Of a DNA stretch of 64,000 nucleotides, positions 8,205 through 16,853 are shown in pieces. This DNA comes from Rahnella variigena (GTDB lineage: Bacteria > Pseudomonadota > Gammaproteobacteria > Enterobacterales > Enterobacteriaceae). How positions within the stretch are numbered: position 1 is the first letter of the stretch; every line of letters begins with the position of its first letter. The stretch spans positions 2,852,001 through 2,916,000 of the forward strand of contig NZ_NSDJ01000001.1 in the NCBI RefSeq assembly GCF_003610915.1, written 5' to 3'. A program made the position numbers and the translations under genes. The notes beneath the pieces are model-generated. The model was not told the DNA's origin, did not search any database, and saw only the letters and a program-made list of their open reading frames with translations.

Positions 8205-9209
8205 ATGACGCAATCAACTCAAACACAGTCAGCTCAAACAGCAGGTTATGCATTACAGGAACTGGAAAAAGAAGCCGGAATGGGCGCGATGGGCGAAGAG
8301 ACGTTTGCCCGTGAAGTCCGTTGCATAGACCTGTCAGATTTCGAAAACCGTAAAAGTGAGATCGCCGATGAACTGTGGAAAGCAGCCGTTGAAATCGGTT
8401 TCTTCCAGGTGAGCAATCACGGCATCGCACTGAGCGATATCCGTCAGGCATTCAGCATGACGGAAGATTTCTTCTCGCTGCCCGACGCGGTAAAAGCGCA
8501 GTATCCGCTGGCGCGTAACGCTGGCTGGGAGAATAAATCGCAGGTGCGGCCGTCAACCAAAACGCCGGATCAGAAAGAGTCCTATCAGATCACCCGCCCG
8601 CTGATGGACAAACTGTGGCCAGGCGAACAGGAACTGCCAGCGTTCAAAGACACCATGCTGAGTTTTGAATCGCAATGCTGGCAACTGGGCATGAAATTGC
8701 TTTCCTGTTTCGCGCTGAAACTGGGCTTCCCGGAACACTTTTTCGAGCAGGCGCACAATCCGGACGAGCAAACCTACCAGAGTACGCTGCGTATGCTGCA
8801 CTACTATGCCACCGAACAGTCGGAGCAGGGCATGTGGCGCGCCGGTGCGCATACGGATTTCGACTGCCTGACGCTGCTTTTCCAGCGTCCCGGTCAGGGC
8901 GGATTGCAGGTTTGTCCGGGCAAAGACAGCGAAAGCCAGCAATGGACCAGCATCGAGCCGCGCGAAGAGGTGATCACCTGCAACATCGGCGACATGCTGA
9001 TGCGCTGGAGCGACGATCAGTTACCATCTAACTTCCATCGCGTCAGAAGCCCGCTGCCCGGTGAGTATCAGGGCGCGCGCTACAGCCTGGCGTTTTTCTG
9101 TCAGGCCAATAAAGACGTAGAAATTCTGGGGCCGCAGGCGAAGTATCCGGCCATCAGTGCCGAAGACTATCTGCAACAGCGCATTCAGGCGAACTTCGCT
9201 AAGGGATAA
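8205..9209 (+). CDS. Isopenicillin N synthase family Fe(II)/2-oxoglutarate-dependent oxygenase
   Basis: A 334-residue non-haem iron oxygenase. The N-terminal DIOX_N block (EIGFFQVSNHGI) is followed by the double-stranded beta-helix. The iron triad is visible as His216 and Asp218 (AHTDFD) and His278 (NFHRV), and Arg292 in RYSLAFF is the expected 2-oxoglutarate anchor. RBS-like AAGGATAAG precedes the ATG. It ends the rightward operon and is followed by a strong terminator. Beside a purine-like deaminase it may hydroxylate a ring carbon or remove an N-alkyl group. It differs from the TauD-type fungal xanthine dioxygenase. The substrate is unknown. Confidence 0.85.
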   Translation: MTQSTQTQSAQTAGYALQELEKEAGMGAMGEETFAREVRCIDLSDFENRKSEIADELWKAAVEIGFFQVSNHGIALSDIRQAFSMTEDFFSLPDAVKAQYPLARNAGWENKSQVRPSTKTPDQKESYQITRPLMDKLWPGEQELPAFKDTMLSFESQCWQLGMKLLSCFALKLGFPEHFFEQAHNPDEQTYQSTLRMLHYYATEQSEQGMWRAGAHTDFDCLTLLFQRPGQGGLQVCPGKDSESQQWTSIEPREEVITCNIGDMLMRWSDDQLPSNFHRVRSPLPGEYQGARYSLAFFCQANKDVEILGPQAKYPAISAEDYLQQRIQANFAKG

Positions 9210-9226
9210 GCAGAACCGGTAAGCCC

Positions 9227-9259
9227 AAGCCCGCTGGAGTTTTCTGAGGCGGGCTTTTT
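9227..9259 (+). terminator. Rho-independent terminator after the oxygenase gene
   Basis: An AAGCCCGC / GCGGGCTT stem (9227-9234 with 9249-9256) runs into a T-rich tail 18 bases after the stop codon. Confidence 0.85.
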
Positions 9260-9377
9260 ATCGGGCACAATTCGACGACTAAGAACCTGTCACTCAGCAT
9301 TCAGGTTCTCCGGCCTGTATAGGCTTAAAAATTACGGTTATAATCGCTGAAATTTTTCAACGGATTTAGAAACAACG

Positions 9378-9917
9378 ATGTCAAAACTCACCTTACAAGA
9401 ACAGTTGCTGAAAGCGGGATTAGTCAGCAGCAAAAAGATGGACAAAGTGCAGAGAACGGCAAAAAAATCACGCGTTCAGGCACGTGAAGCCCGTGCGGCT
9501 GTGGAAGAAAATAAAAAAGCGCAGCTGGAGCGTGATAAACAGCTGAGCGAAGAACAAAAGCAGGCGGCGCTGTCTAAAGAGTATAAAGCTCAGGTAAAAC
9601 AGCTGATTGAAATGAATAAAATCGTCATTTCGAAAGGCAATATCGATTTCAACTTCACCGACGACAAACTGATTAAACGCATCGCCGTGGATAAAACCAC
9701 TCAGGCGCAGCTGATCAGCGGTCGTCTCGCTATTGCGCGTCTGGTTTCTGAAAAGAGCGGCGAGAGCGAATACGCCATTATCCCTGCCAGCGTAGCGGAT
9801 AAAATCGCGCAGCGTGATGCCAACAGCATTGTATTAAACAGCGCACTGAGTCAGGAAGAGCAGGACGAAGATGATCCGTATGCAGATTTCAAAGTGCCAG
9901 ATGATTTGATGTGGTAA
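9378..9917 (+). CDS. yaiL: DUF2058 family protein YaiL
   Basis: A 179-residue highly charged protein nearly collinear with E. coli YaiL. It begins MSKLTLQEQLLKAGLV, has a long basic coiled-coil-like stretch from about residue 25 to 75 (KKSRVQAREAR, LERDKQLSEEQKQ) and ends DDPYADFKVPDDLMW. The family is called nucleoprotein/polynucleotide-associated in some annotations, but the function is not settled. A TATAAT hexamer about 40 bases before the ATG is a plausible -10 element, and a hairpin-plus-T tract follows the stop. It appears to be a single-gene unit. Confidence 0.93.
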   Translation: MSKLTLQEQLLKAGLVSSKKMDKVQRTAKKSRVQAREARAAVEENKKAQLERDKQLSEEQKQAALSKEYKAQVKQLIEMNKIVISKGNIDFNFTDDKLIKRIAVDKTTQAQLISGRLAIARLVSEKSGESEYAIIPASVADKIAQRDANSIVLNSALSQEEQDEDDPYADFKVPDDLMW

Positions 9918-9942
9918 TAAGCGGTTTGAGCTGATGATGAAT

Positions 9943-9966
9943 AAAAAGCCCGGAAGGGCTTTTTAT
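9943..9966 (+). terminator. Terminator after yaiL
   Basis: AAAAGCCC and GGGCTTTT pair around a GGAA loop (9944-9951 with 9956-9963), followed by T-rich sequence. Confidence 0.85.
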
Positions 9967-10153
9967 TTGGGTTTTTTCTGTGCCTATAAATGTTCAGAGT
10001 TATCAAAAATAGAGGGTTCAGAATATTTTTCTTGCTACAATACAGGCCTTTTAAAGCAGTCATCTGGTAAAAGTCACATTGATATCTTTATCCTAAAGCC
10101 TTTTATCTATGCGTCAATTTTTAACATGTTTTATGTTAAGAAGAGAATATTGA

Positions 10154-10600
10154 ATGAAGAACCCTATTACTAAAGTTATTCTTATCAGCTGTACCCTGTT
10201 GGCTCTGTATATTCCCGCCCATGCTGGCATGTTCGATAGCGCTATAGACCTGTCTAAGCCTTTCACTTGTAAAGATGTCTCTCCGTCTCCTATGCGCATT
10301 ACAGAGAAAGGGTTGATTATGGGTGGTGTACTTTATCCGGTATATAATTCTAACGCAGCCACTACTCCAGTTCTTACAAACACTATTTTTCGTAGTCGGG
10401 ATAATTTGGAAGAAATAGACATTGTTCAATACGCGAGTAATGGAAAGATTAGTGTTAGTTACATGAAGTTTTACAGTGACCCTGATAAAATTACAGATTA
10501 TGAAGAAATCGACAACAACAAAATCTTCGAAAAGGCCAGCCGAGAGGCTGTTGACCCTAAACCTTTTTATCACTCAAAAAATGCGGGCTGTAAACAGTAA
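10154..10600 (+). CDS. Hypothetical secreted protein
   Basis: A 148-residue protein that I do not recognise. Residues 1-24 look like a signal peptide (ILISCTLLALYIPAHAG), so the mature part should be periplasmic or secreted. The mature region has two cysteines (PFTCKD and AGCKQ near the very end) that could form a disulfide. The codon usage is visibly AT-richer than that of the neighbours, and the gene lies between the conserved yaiL and tRNA-Asn. This fits an acquired gene. The upstream gap is also AT-rich and GAAGAGAAT precedes the ATG. The next small orphan lies 49 bases downstream in the same orientation. Confidence 0.65.
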   Translation: MKNPITKVILISCTLLALYIPAHAGMFDSAIDLSKPFTCKDVSPSPMRITEKGLIMGGVLYPVYNSNAATTPVLTNTIFRSRDNLEEIDIVQYASNGKISVSYMKFYSDPDKITDYEEIDNNKIFEKASREAVDPKPFYHSKNAGCKQ

Positions 10601-10649
10601 GCAACTCCGAGTTTGTTAATTAATAAAGCTATCACAGTTGGGACCGATA

Positions 10650-10928
10650 ATGATTAATCTTGCGAACACGAAAGGTAACAATACAACTGGTGTGCATATG
10701 CTTCAACGCGATAAAAATGGTGGGTTCCGTATCCGTACTAGCCCAGATAGTCTGAGGCGTTTCACTTCTGTGGAGGTTTTCCCAGAACAACGTAGTCGGT
10801 TTAAGGGTAAAAACGAAATTTATGGTTCAGAACCCTATAACACAATTGAAGAGGGCGCTGCGGCTCTATGCAAATTTATTGAAATAGTTTGCGGGGTTCC
10901 GTGCGTCTGGGAACCCACGAAAAAATAA
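10650..10928 (+). CDS. Hypothetical small protein
   Basis: A 92-residue protein without a recognised family. I prefer the ATG at 10650, preceded by GGGA; a TTG at 10638 would add four residues. No signal peptide or membrane segment is visible. Basic residues dominate the first half (DKNGGFRIRT, SLRRF) and the C-terminal third has two Cys (ALCKFIEIVCGVPC has three in all). It follows the secreted orphan by 49 bases and is closed by a strong terminator that also faces tRNA-Asn. Like its neighbour it is AT-rich and may have arrived with it. The pair resembles an effector-plus-partner arrangement only by position. Confidence 0.6.
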   Translation: MINLANTKGNNTTGVHMLQRDKNGGFRIRTSPDSLRRFTSVEVFPEQRSRFKGKNEIYGSEPYNTIEEGAAALCKFIEIVCGVPCVWEPTKK

Positions 10929-10965
10929 AAGCTTTCTTAACGGACTGTCAAATCCACAGAAAGCA

Positions 10966-11000
10966 AAAAGCCCGCTTAAGTTTCCTTAAGCGGGCTTTTC
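10966..11000. terminator. Bidirectional terminator between the orphan pair and tRNA-Asn
   Basis: A 15-base perfect stem (10966-10980 with 10985-10999) around loop TTTC has A-rich sequence on the left and a T run on the right, so it can end transcripts from both sides. Confidence 0.88.
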
Positions 11001-11005
11001 TAATT

Positions 11006-11081
11006 TGGCTCCTCTGACTGGACTCGAACCAGTGACATACGGATTAACAGTCCGCCGTTCTACCGACTGAACTACAGAGGA
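11006..11081 (-). tRNA. tRNA-Asn (GTT)
   Basis: The 76-base minus-strand sequence begins TCCTCTGTAGTTCAG, has anticodon GTT inside CTGTTAATC, the T-loop GGTTCGAGTCC and an encoded 3' CCA. It folds as a standard cloverleaf and reads as the E. coli asparagine tRNA. mtfA lies just upstream, matching the asnT-mtfA neighbourhood known from E. coli. The 3' end faces the AT-rich orphan pair; tRNA-Asn genes are common integration sites. Confidence 0.97.
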
Positions 11082-11226
11082 ATCGTGTGAACGGGGCGCA
11101 TAATATCCAGAGGGCTGTGGAGTGTCAACGGCAATTTCCTGAAAAGCAGTGCGACTGCTCAGCAACTAATCAATATAGCCATAAAACTTCACTTTTTTGA
11201 CAAGGAAAACCGTTTAATTCTGCCTT

Positions 11227-12006
11227 TTAACAATCACAACGCTGTCCGCGAAGTTGCCTTGCCAGCGGGTCCTGTTGATAAAAACGGGTGAAATGACCGT
11301 ATACCAGCGGAAAACGCTCCGAAAGCAATTCTGGGGCACTAAAGAAATATTCAGAAAGTACGGCAAAACACTCTGCCGGATCGGTCGCTGCGTAGGCATC
11401 CATGCTGGCCGCTTCTTCGCCAACGGTGTCAATTTCATCCTGCAAATTCTGCATCGCCGCCTGTAAATCATGCTCCCAGGCCACCACTTCGCGTAAAGGA
11501 ATCGGCGGGATGCCGCTCACTTCGCCACCGTTTCGCATATCAAGTTTATGCGCGGCTTCGTGGATGATCAGGTTAAAACCGGAGTTATCAAACGAGTCTT
11601 CAATATCCTGCCAGTTCAGCACGATCGGGCCCTGATCCCAGCTCTGACCAGCGTGAATTTGCGTTCCGGCATGAACCAGTCCGTTTTCATCCTGCCACGG
11701 AGAATCGACAACAAAAGGGGAAGGGTAGAGCAAAATTTCATGAAAACCATCGAGCCACGAGGCACCAAGTTCCATCACCGGCAGCGCAAAAAGTAACGCA
11801 ATGCGTGCCTGCATCTGTTCAGTCAGCACAATTCCCTGCAAAGGAACCAGTCGTTTCTGATGCAAAAGCTGGCTGGCGACCTGAATCAGACGTTGTTGCT
11901 CTTGCTCGTTCAGGGAGGACAACAGCGGGATATTCAGAGCGTCATTCCACGCGTCTGATTTCTCAATTTTCAGTTCATTCGCTTTCCACGGCCACTTAAT
12001 CATCAT
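11227..12006 (-). CDS. mtfA: Mlc titration factor MtfA, zinc peptidase
   Basis: A 259-residue cytosolic protein of the MtfA/YeeI family. It binds and inactivates the glucose repressor Mlc, thereby affecting ptsG expression, and it has aminopeptidase activity. The zinc motif HEAAH is at residues 149-153, with a downstream acidic ligand region ([20 protein letters not shown]). The length matches the family. Two consecutive ATGs (12006 and 12003) precede IKWPW, and either could be used. It is transcribed toward tRNA-Asn, which is the E. coli order. No terminator was seen before the tRNA. Confidence 0.93.
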   Translation of the reverse strand: MMIKWPWKANELKIEKSDAWNDALNIPLLSSLNEQEQQRLIQVASQLLHQKRLVPLQGIVLTEQMQARIALLFALPVMELGASWLDGFHEILLYPSPFVVDSPWQDENGLVHAGTQIHAGQSWDQGPIVLNWQDIEDSFDNSGFNLIIHEAAHKLDMRNGGEVSGIPPIPLREVVAWEHDLQAAMQNLQDEIDTVGEEAASMDAYAATDPAECFAVLSEYFFSAPELLSERFPLVYGHFTRFYQQDPLARQLRGQRCDC

Positions 12007-12242
12007 CTTGCTCGCAAAGTGATCATTCGATTTATCAGCAGGGTTTGCCTCAGACTACACCAATACAAGTAACTTCAACAGGTTAGCAGCGTATCGGGAC
12101 AATTCTGAATGGATGTTACACATCATGAGATTTTAAGCAAAATGTGCACACGTCTAATCAGACGTAGCTCACGTTATTATTCTAGTCACAGAGCGCGCAA
12201 CGTGCCCGCCGCATCGAAACGTACAGCGGGCGCGGGGAAGGG

Positions 12243-13802
12243 TTAATGCCTGATCCACTTATCGATAAATTCAGACGGATCAACAGGCTTTCCAAAAAAG
12301 TAGCCTTGCAGGTATTCGAGGCGATAGGGGGCGAGATAATCCACCTGTTTTTGCGTTTCTATACCTTCCGCCACGATGACCATTTGCAGGCGTTTGGCCA
12401 GATCAATAACGTTATCGACAATATGTCCGGCCAGCGCATCGGTGCCGATCCGGCCTATGAAACTCTGGTCGATTTTCAAAATGTCGATGTGGAATTTTTG
12501 CAGGTAAGCCAGGCTGGAATGGCCGGTACCAAAGTCATCCATGGCGATCAGCACGCCCATACGGCGCAAGGCACTGAACAGGCTGTGGGTGGTTTCTGAA
12601 GGCTCTATGAGCTCGCGCTCTGTCAGTTCCAGAACCAGATTGATCGGGTTCTCCCGGAAGGCGTCAATAAAAGCTTTGCAGTCTTCGACCAGCGTCAGGT
12701 CTTTAAAGTGGCTGGCGCAGATATTGAACCCGAAATGGAAATTTTTCGGCAACTGAGCGGCCAGCGGGCCGAACTGATCGCGCACCTGCGCCATCATCTG
12801 GCGGGTCATCGGCACAATCAGCCCGCTTTCTTCTGCCAGAGGGATGAACTGATATGGCGGGATCAGCCCCATCTGCGGATGCTGCCAGCGCATCAAAACT
12901 TCAGCGCCGGTGATTTCATGGTTTGTTCCATCCACGACCGGCTGCAAGTAAGGGATAAATTGTTTTTTCCCCAGCGCGTTTTTCAGTGCCGCAACCGGAC
13001 CACCCAACCGGCCAAGCAGCGCATAGGTCATAAAAGCAATGAAGATGCTGATCAGCGGGAACAGGATCAGGCTGACAGTGGCGTAGTCAAAAATATAACG
13101 CCAGTGATCGCTCGGGCGGATCACCAGTTGCATTTCATAAGGATAAAACGAGGATTTCAGCGACATCTTTTCGCCATCAGGCCAGATTTCAGAAGTATGA
13201 ATTTTGCCCTGGCTGTCCATCCACTTGTCGCCGACTTGCAGGATCAGATACGCGTGGGTACTGAGCAATTGCAGAATATTATGCAGGAAATAACCATCGA
13301 CCCCGACCAGTACGCCACTGCCGTTAACATCATGACGATAGGCAATCAGCGGGTGATCGGGCGTCACTATATTGCCGCTCATCAGCATCAGTTTTCCATC
13401 GACGTAATTTTGAGTGGAAATCGTATCGTCTCGTTCACCGAATAAAGAGGCGCAATAAACCTTATGCTGGCGATATAAATTGACGGTGCGCACGTTGGGA
13501 ACTTTGGCGACCTGCCAGCGCAGCGCCTGAATGGTCGGCTGATCACAAGGTGCACCAATCAGATTTTCCACCGCGCCGGCGGCGATCGCGGCATTATCCA
13601 GCGTCATGTCCACCAGTCTCACTGATTGTTGCAGGCTGGCGCTCACATCGCGCCGTAATCCCTGCGAGGTTTGCCACGAGATAGCCAGTATCCCGACTGC
13701 CGCGACCAACGTGAACGCAAGCAGCGCGAGGCAAATCCGCATAGAGGGTCGGTTTAACCAGTTTGAGCCCAAAGAGATATCCACCAGTGAGAGACGGAGC
13801 AA
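12243..13802 (-). CDS. CSS-motif EAL-domain cyclic-di-GMP phosphodiesterase
   Basis: A 519-residue inner-membrane protein. A first membrane segment (ICLALLAFTLVAAVGILAI) is followed by a periplasmic region with the CSS-type cysteines (GAPCDQP and VYCASLF), then a second membrane segment near residue 240. A C-terminal EAL domain carries GAEVLMRW for the EAL signature, NLVLELTERE, AMDDFGTGHSSLAYL and IVAEGIET. All the catalytic metal positions of active phosphodiesterases appear to be present, so it should degrade c-di-GMP, with the periplasmic thiols sensing redox or ligand. The start is uncertain: the longest frame opens with TTG at 13802 without a good ribosome site, and an ATG at 13742 is an alternative. 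Confidence 0.88.
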   Translation of the reverse strand: MLRLSLVDISLGSNWLNRPSMRICLALLAFTLVAAVGILAISWQTSQGLRRDVSASLQQSVRLVDMTLDNAAIAAGAVENLIGAPCDQPTIQALRWQVAKVPNVRTVNLYRQHKVYCASLFGERDDTISTQNYVDGKLMLMSGNIVTPDHPLIAYRHDVNGSGVLVGVDGYFLHNILQLLSTHAYLILQVGDKWMDSQGKIHTSEIWPDGEKMSLKSSFYPYEMQLVIRPSDHWRYIFDYATVSLILFPLISIFIAFMTYALLGRLGGPVAALKNALGKKQFIPYLQPVVDGTNHEITGAEVLMRWQHPQMGLIPPYQFIPLAEESGLIVPMTRQMMAQVRDQFGPLAAQLPKNFHFGFNICASHFKDLTLVEDCKAFIDAFRENPINLVLELTERELIEPSETTHSLFSALRRMGVLIAMDDFGTGHSSLAYLQKFHIDILKIDQSFIGRIGTDALAGHIVDNVIDLAKRLQMVIVAEGIETQKQVDYLAPYRLEYLQGYFFGKPVDPSEFIDKWIRH

Positions 13803-14150
13803 GAAGTTTTGTTCTGTTAATATAACCCATAATGGTGTTAACCATTGTTACAGCTGGATAAGAAGGTTAATTTCACGCCATTGATAAGCCTGTCTTTTGA
13901 TGCAAATCATGAATGATTCATTGTTTAACTATTTTTTGTGTCTATCAAATAGGGTCAGCGTGTTATCCCGGCTGAAGCACTGCGGTGCCGTTATTCCAGT
14001 GAACCGGGCGGTCTGATTTACCGTTTTGAGCTGGATCTCAAGTCTGCGTCAGTTTGTGCGGTTTGAGTGTTATCGGGTTTTACTGGCGGCATAAAGTTTG
14101 TAGCATAAGACTTTACGCCGTCTGTCAGTCACCGACACCAGGACTATCCG
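13803..14150. other. Divergent intergenic region between the EAL gene and the hydrolase gene
   Basis: A 348-base gap without a supported gene. It must hold two divergent promoters. The only structure I see is a near-perfect hairpin at 14088-14119 (GGCATAAAGT paired with ACTTTACGCC), 30 bases before the hydrolase start. Confidence 0.5.
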
Positions 14151-15179
14151 ATGCTTCCCCGTTTTAAAGTGCTTCTTTCTGCCGCTGTGTTGTCTTTTTC
14201 CTTTTCAGGTGCAGTCTTTTCCGGCTCAGCATTTGCTGCTGATGCGCCGAGCTACGGGCCGCAACTACAGGGTTTTGACTATCCTTTTCCGCTGAAACAA
14301 TTCTCTTTTAATTCCCAGGGTGCTCCGCTGCAAATGGGCTATCTGGACGTACCGGCCACCGGGCATAAAAATGGTCAGACTGTCGTGCTGATGCACGGTA
14401 AGAATTTTTGTGCCGCGACCTGGGGCGACACCATTTCGGCGCTGGTGAGTAAAGGTTATCGGGTGATCGCGCCTGATCAGGTCGGGTTCTGTTCATCGAC
14501 CAAACCTTCCCATTACCAGTACAGTTTTCAGCAACTGGCGACCAATACCCATGAGTTGCTGAAAAGCCTGAAAATAACCAAAGCCGTGATGGTCGGGCAT
14601 TCCACCGGCGGTATGCTGGCGACGCGATACAGCCTGATGTTTGCACCGGAAGTATCGAAACTGGTGCTGGTGAATCCGATTGGTCTGGAAGACTGGAAAG
14701 CCAAGGGCGTGCCTTATCGTACCGTGGATCAGTGGTACGACCGTGAGCTGAAAACCTCGGCGGACAGCATTAAACAGTATGAACTCAAAACCTATTACGT
14801 GAATAAGTGGAAACCGGAATACGACCGCTGGGTCGATATGCTGGCAGGGCTGAATAACGGGCCGGGACATAAACTGGTGGCCTGGAACTCTGCGTTGATT
14901 TACGACATGATTTTCACGCAGCCGGTCTTTTACGAGTTCAAAAATCTGCGCGTGCCGACCACGCTGATGATCGGCACTGCCGATACTACAGCGATTGGCA
15001 GCGACATTGCGCCGCCTGCGGTAAAAGCCAAAATCGGTCACTACAACGTGCTGGGTAAACAGGTCACGAAACTGATCCCTCATGCGAAACTGATCGAATT
15101 TAAAGGCCTCGGCCATGCGCCGCAGATGGAAGAACCGGAAAAATTTAACGCGGCATTGCTGAAAACGCTGTCACGCTGA
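14151..15179 (+). CDS. Secreted alpha/beta hydrolase
   Basis: A 342-residue alpha/beta-hydrolase with a long signal peptide (residues 1 to about 29, ending SAFAAD), so it acts in the periplasm or outside. The nucleophile elbow is GHSTGGM near residue 149. HGKNFCAATW forms the oxyanion region, DQVGFCSSTKP the strand after it, and GLGHAPQMEEPE supplies the catalytic His near the end. AGGACTATCCG precedes the ATG. Related proteins are annotated as epoxide hydrolases, haloperoxidases or C-C bond hydrolases; the sequence does not decide between them. It is a single gene closed by a terminator shared with the convergent phenolic acid decarboxylase. Confidence 0.85.
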   Translation: MLPRFKVLLSAAVLSFSFSGAVFSGSAFAADAPSYGPQLQGFDYPFPLKQFSFNSQGAPLQMGYLDVPATGHKNGQTVVLMHGKNFCAATWGDTISALVSKGYRVIAPDQVGFCSSTKPSHYQYSFQQLATNTHELLKSLKITKAVMVGHSTGGMLATRYSLMFAPEVSKLVLVNPIGLEDWKAKGVPYRTVDQWYDRELKTSADSIKQYELKTYYVNKWKPEYDRWVDMLAGLNNGPGHKLVAWNSALIYDMIFTQPVFYEFKNLRVPTTLMIGTADTTAIGSDIAPPAVKAKIGHYNVLGKQVTKLIPHAKLIEFKGLGHAPQMEEPEKFNAALLKTLSR

Positions 15180-15205
15180 TTTCCTCTGTTTTCCGTTTCA
15201 ATAAT

Positions 15206-15245
15206 GAAAAACCGCAGCCTGAATGAACGGGCTGCGGTTTTTTAT
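15206..15245. terminator. Bidirectional terminator between hydrolase and pad
   Basis: A 12-base stem (AAAACCGCAGCC at 15208-15219 with GGCTGCGGTTTT at 15230-15241) is flanked by A residues on the left and T residues on the right. Confidence 0.88.
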
Positions 15246-15266
15246 TGGTATTGCAGAACGGCGTGA

Positions 15267-15773
15267 TTAACGCAGATTATCCGGGAAATTGGCTGGCAGT
15301 TCGCTCGCAGCGCAGTCGATCACAGTGTCATTATCCGCACCGCAATCACGCACGAAGGTAATGGTCGCGAATTCGTCGATCACTTCAGTCGGATATGCCG
15401 GACCCGCATCACGGTAAGAATTCATCAGCGGAATGTGGTCGTTCTGGAAGCAGACGGTTTTTTCCGGATTATTCATCACCCAGCGTGGGAAGAAAATGGT
15501 GCCGTGGAACACGTTATCGCCCAGATTCACAATCAGGCTGACGTCAGTCCCGGTCGGTTCAGTCCAGGAAATTTTGTACACATCAGATGCTACCCGCACG
15601 ATATACGCTTTCTGATCTTTCACCCAACGGTTGCCGACCAGGCCACTGTGAATACGGTAATCCAGGGTGTGCGCGTTTTTGACGTAGATTTCATAATTCC
15701 AGCCGTTGTCGTAGGTGTAAACCACATGTTTGCCAACGAAACCGCTCAGGTCATGTTTATCAAATGTGCTCAT
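15267..15773 (-). CDS. Phenolic acid decarboxylase
   Basis: A 168-residue cofactor-free decarboxylase of the PAD family, which converts p-coumaric, ferulic and caffeic acids to vinylphenols. The fold signature is strong: GFVGKHVVYTYDNGWNYE near the N-terminus, DYRIHSGLVGNRWV, and the FFPRWV segment. The ATG at 15773 is chosen because AAGGAG stands just upstream; an earlier in-frame start at 15809 would add 12 unlikely residues. It is divergent from a LysR regulator across 147 bases that contain two palindromes. The function would be detoxification of plant hydroxycinnamic acids, fitting a plant-associated life. Confidence 0.93.
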   Translation of the reverse strand: MSTFDKHDLSGFVGKHVVYTYDNGWNYEIYVKNAHTLDYRIHSGLVGNRWVKDQKAYIVRVASDVYKISWTEPTGTDVSLIVNLGDNVFHGTIFFPRWVMNNPEKTVCFQNDHIPLMNSYRDAGPAYPTEVIDEFATITFVRDCGADNDTVIDCAASELPANFPDNLR

Positions 15774-15860
15774 GATATTTCTCCTTAACTCAGTATTGGA
15801 ATGAAACATTTCGTTTCGTTGAGAAGAATATTACATCTTAAAAAACTGATAAAAAAACGC

Positions 15861-15894
15861 TGATTTCAGATTGAAATCATCTAAAATATAGATG
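15861..15894. promoter_or_regulatory. Probable LysR operator between pad and its regulator
   Basis: A perfect 19-base palindrome TGATTTCAGATTGAAATCA occupies 15861-15879. It overlaps a second inverted repeat, CATCTA-N5-TAGATG (15878-15894). Both lie just upstream of the LysR start in the shared divergent region. Their placement fits auto-repression of the regulator and phenolic-acid-dependent activation of pad, which is inference. Confidence 0.6.
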
Positions 15895-15920
15895 TGTTTT
15901 TATTCTGAAGGGATCACGAT

Positions 15921-16817
15921 ATGGCGTTGCCAAGAACCACTCTGGAGCAATGGGTGGTGTTACAAACGGTGATTGAACAAGGCAGTTACGCGCAGGCGGC
16001 AACGGTGCTCAACCGCAGTCAGTCTTCGGTCAGTTATGCCCTGAGCGGCTTACAGGAACGCATCGGTTTACCCTTGCTGGAAATTAACGGCAGAAAGGCG
16101 ACGCTGACCGAACAGGGGCGCGCTTTACTGGCGCAGGCAACACCGCTGATATCGGCATTTTTACAGCTTGAACACAGGGCTGCCGGGCTGAAAGACGGTG
16201 TGCGCACTGAGCTGAGTCTGGTGGTCGACAGCGTGTTTCCCAAAAACAGGCTGTTCCGCGCGCTTAAATACTTTCAGTCGCAGTTCCCGGATACGCGGGT
16301 GCATCTGACTGAGATTTTGCGCGGGGAAAGTCTTGCACAACTCAGCGAACAATCGGCCGATTTGTACATCACCACGCTCGCGCCTGAAAACGCAATCCAT
16401 GGCCGTTTTCTGCTGGATGTGGACTTTGTTCCGGTGGCGAAAAGCGATCATCCGCTGTTGTCTTTGCCCGCTCCGCTGACCGCTCAGGATCTGGCGCGTT
16501 TCCCGCTGATCAGCGTCGCTGACCGTCACGCGCCGCCTGAAGATAAACATCCGGCAGGCACGGTGGCACACTGGACATTCACCACGGTCGGTGCGGCGCT
16601 GGAAGCAATTACAGTGGGTGTCGGTTACGGCTGGCTGCCGCTGGAAAGTGTGGATAACGCGCTGAAAAACGGATTGCTCAGCCGCCTGATGCTGTCAGCC
16701 AGAACCGTCAGGCAAACGTCGCTGTATATGGTGCTGGATGATGAAACGCAGCGCTATGATCAGACGGTCAGTGCGCTGGCGAAAAGTATTCTGCAGGAGT
16801 GCAGTTTGCTGCCGTGA
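15921..16817 (+). CDS. LysR family regulator divergent from phenolic acid decarboxylase
   Basis: A 298-residue LysR-type regulator. The DNA-binding part reads TLEQWVVLQTVIEQGSYAQA then NRSQSSVSYALSGLQ, and an effector-binding domain follows from about residue 90. Its divergent arrangement with pad is the common one for phenolic-acid-responsive LysR proteins, so hydroxycinnamic acids are the likely effectors. The stop codon lies within a 9-base stem hairpin (16805-16813 with 16823-16831) that has no clear T run. eptA converges from the other side with a 36-base gap. Confidence 0.9.
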   Translation: MALPRTTLEQWVVLQTVIEQGSYAQAATVLNRSQSSVSYALSGLQERIGLPLLEINGRKATLTEQGRALLAQATPLISAFLQLEHRAAGLKDGVRTELSLVVDSVFPKNRLFRALKYFQSQFPDTRVHLTEILRGESLAQLSEQSADLYITTLAPENAIHGRFLLDVDFVPVAKSDHPLLSLPAPLTAQDLARFPLISVADRHAPPEDKHPAGTVAHWTFTTVGAALEAITVGVGYGWLPLESVDNALKNGLLSRLMLSARTVRQTSLYMVLDDETQRYDQTVSALAKSILQECSLLP

Positions 16818-16853
16818 AATCTGGCAGCAAACCGTTTCATAACGCTGTCCCGG

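Noticed and set aside
10154..11081. Intact genomic island at tRNA-Asn
   Set aside because: No integrase gene and no direct repeat of the tRNA 3' end was found, so only a possible remnant is reported.
14088..14119. Riboswitch upstream of the alpha/beta hydrolase
   Set aside because: Only a single short hairpin is present, and no conserved core of a known riboswitch class could be matched.
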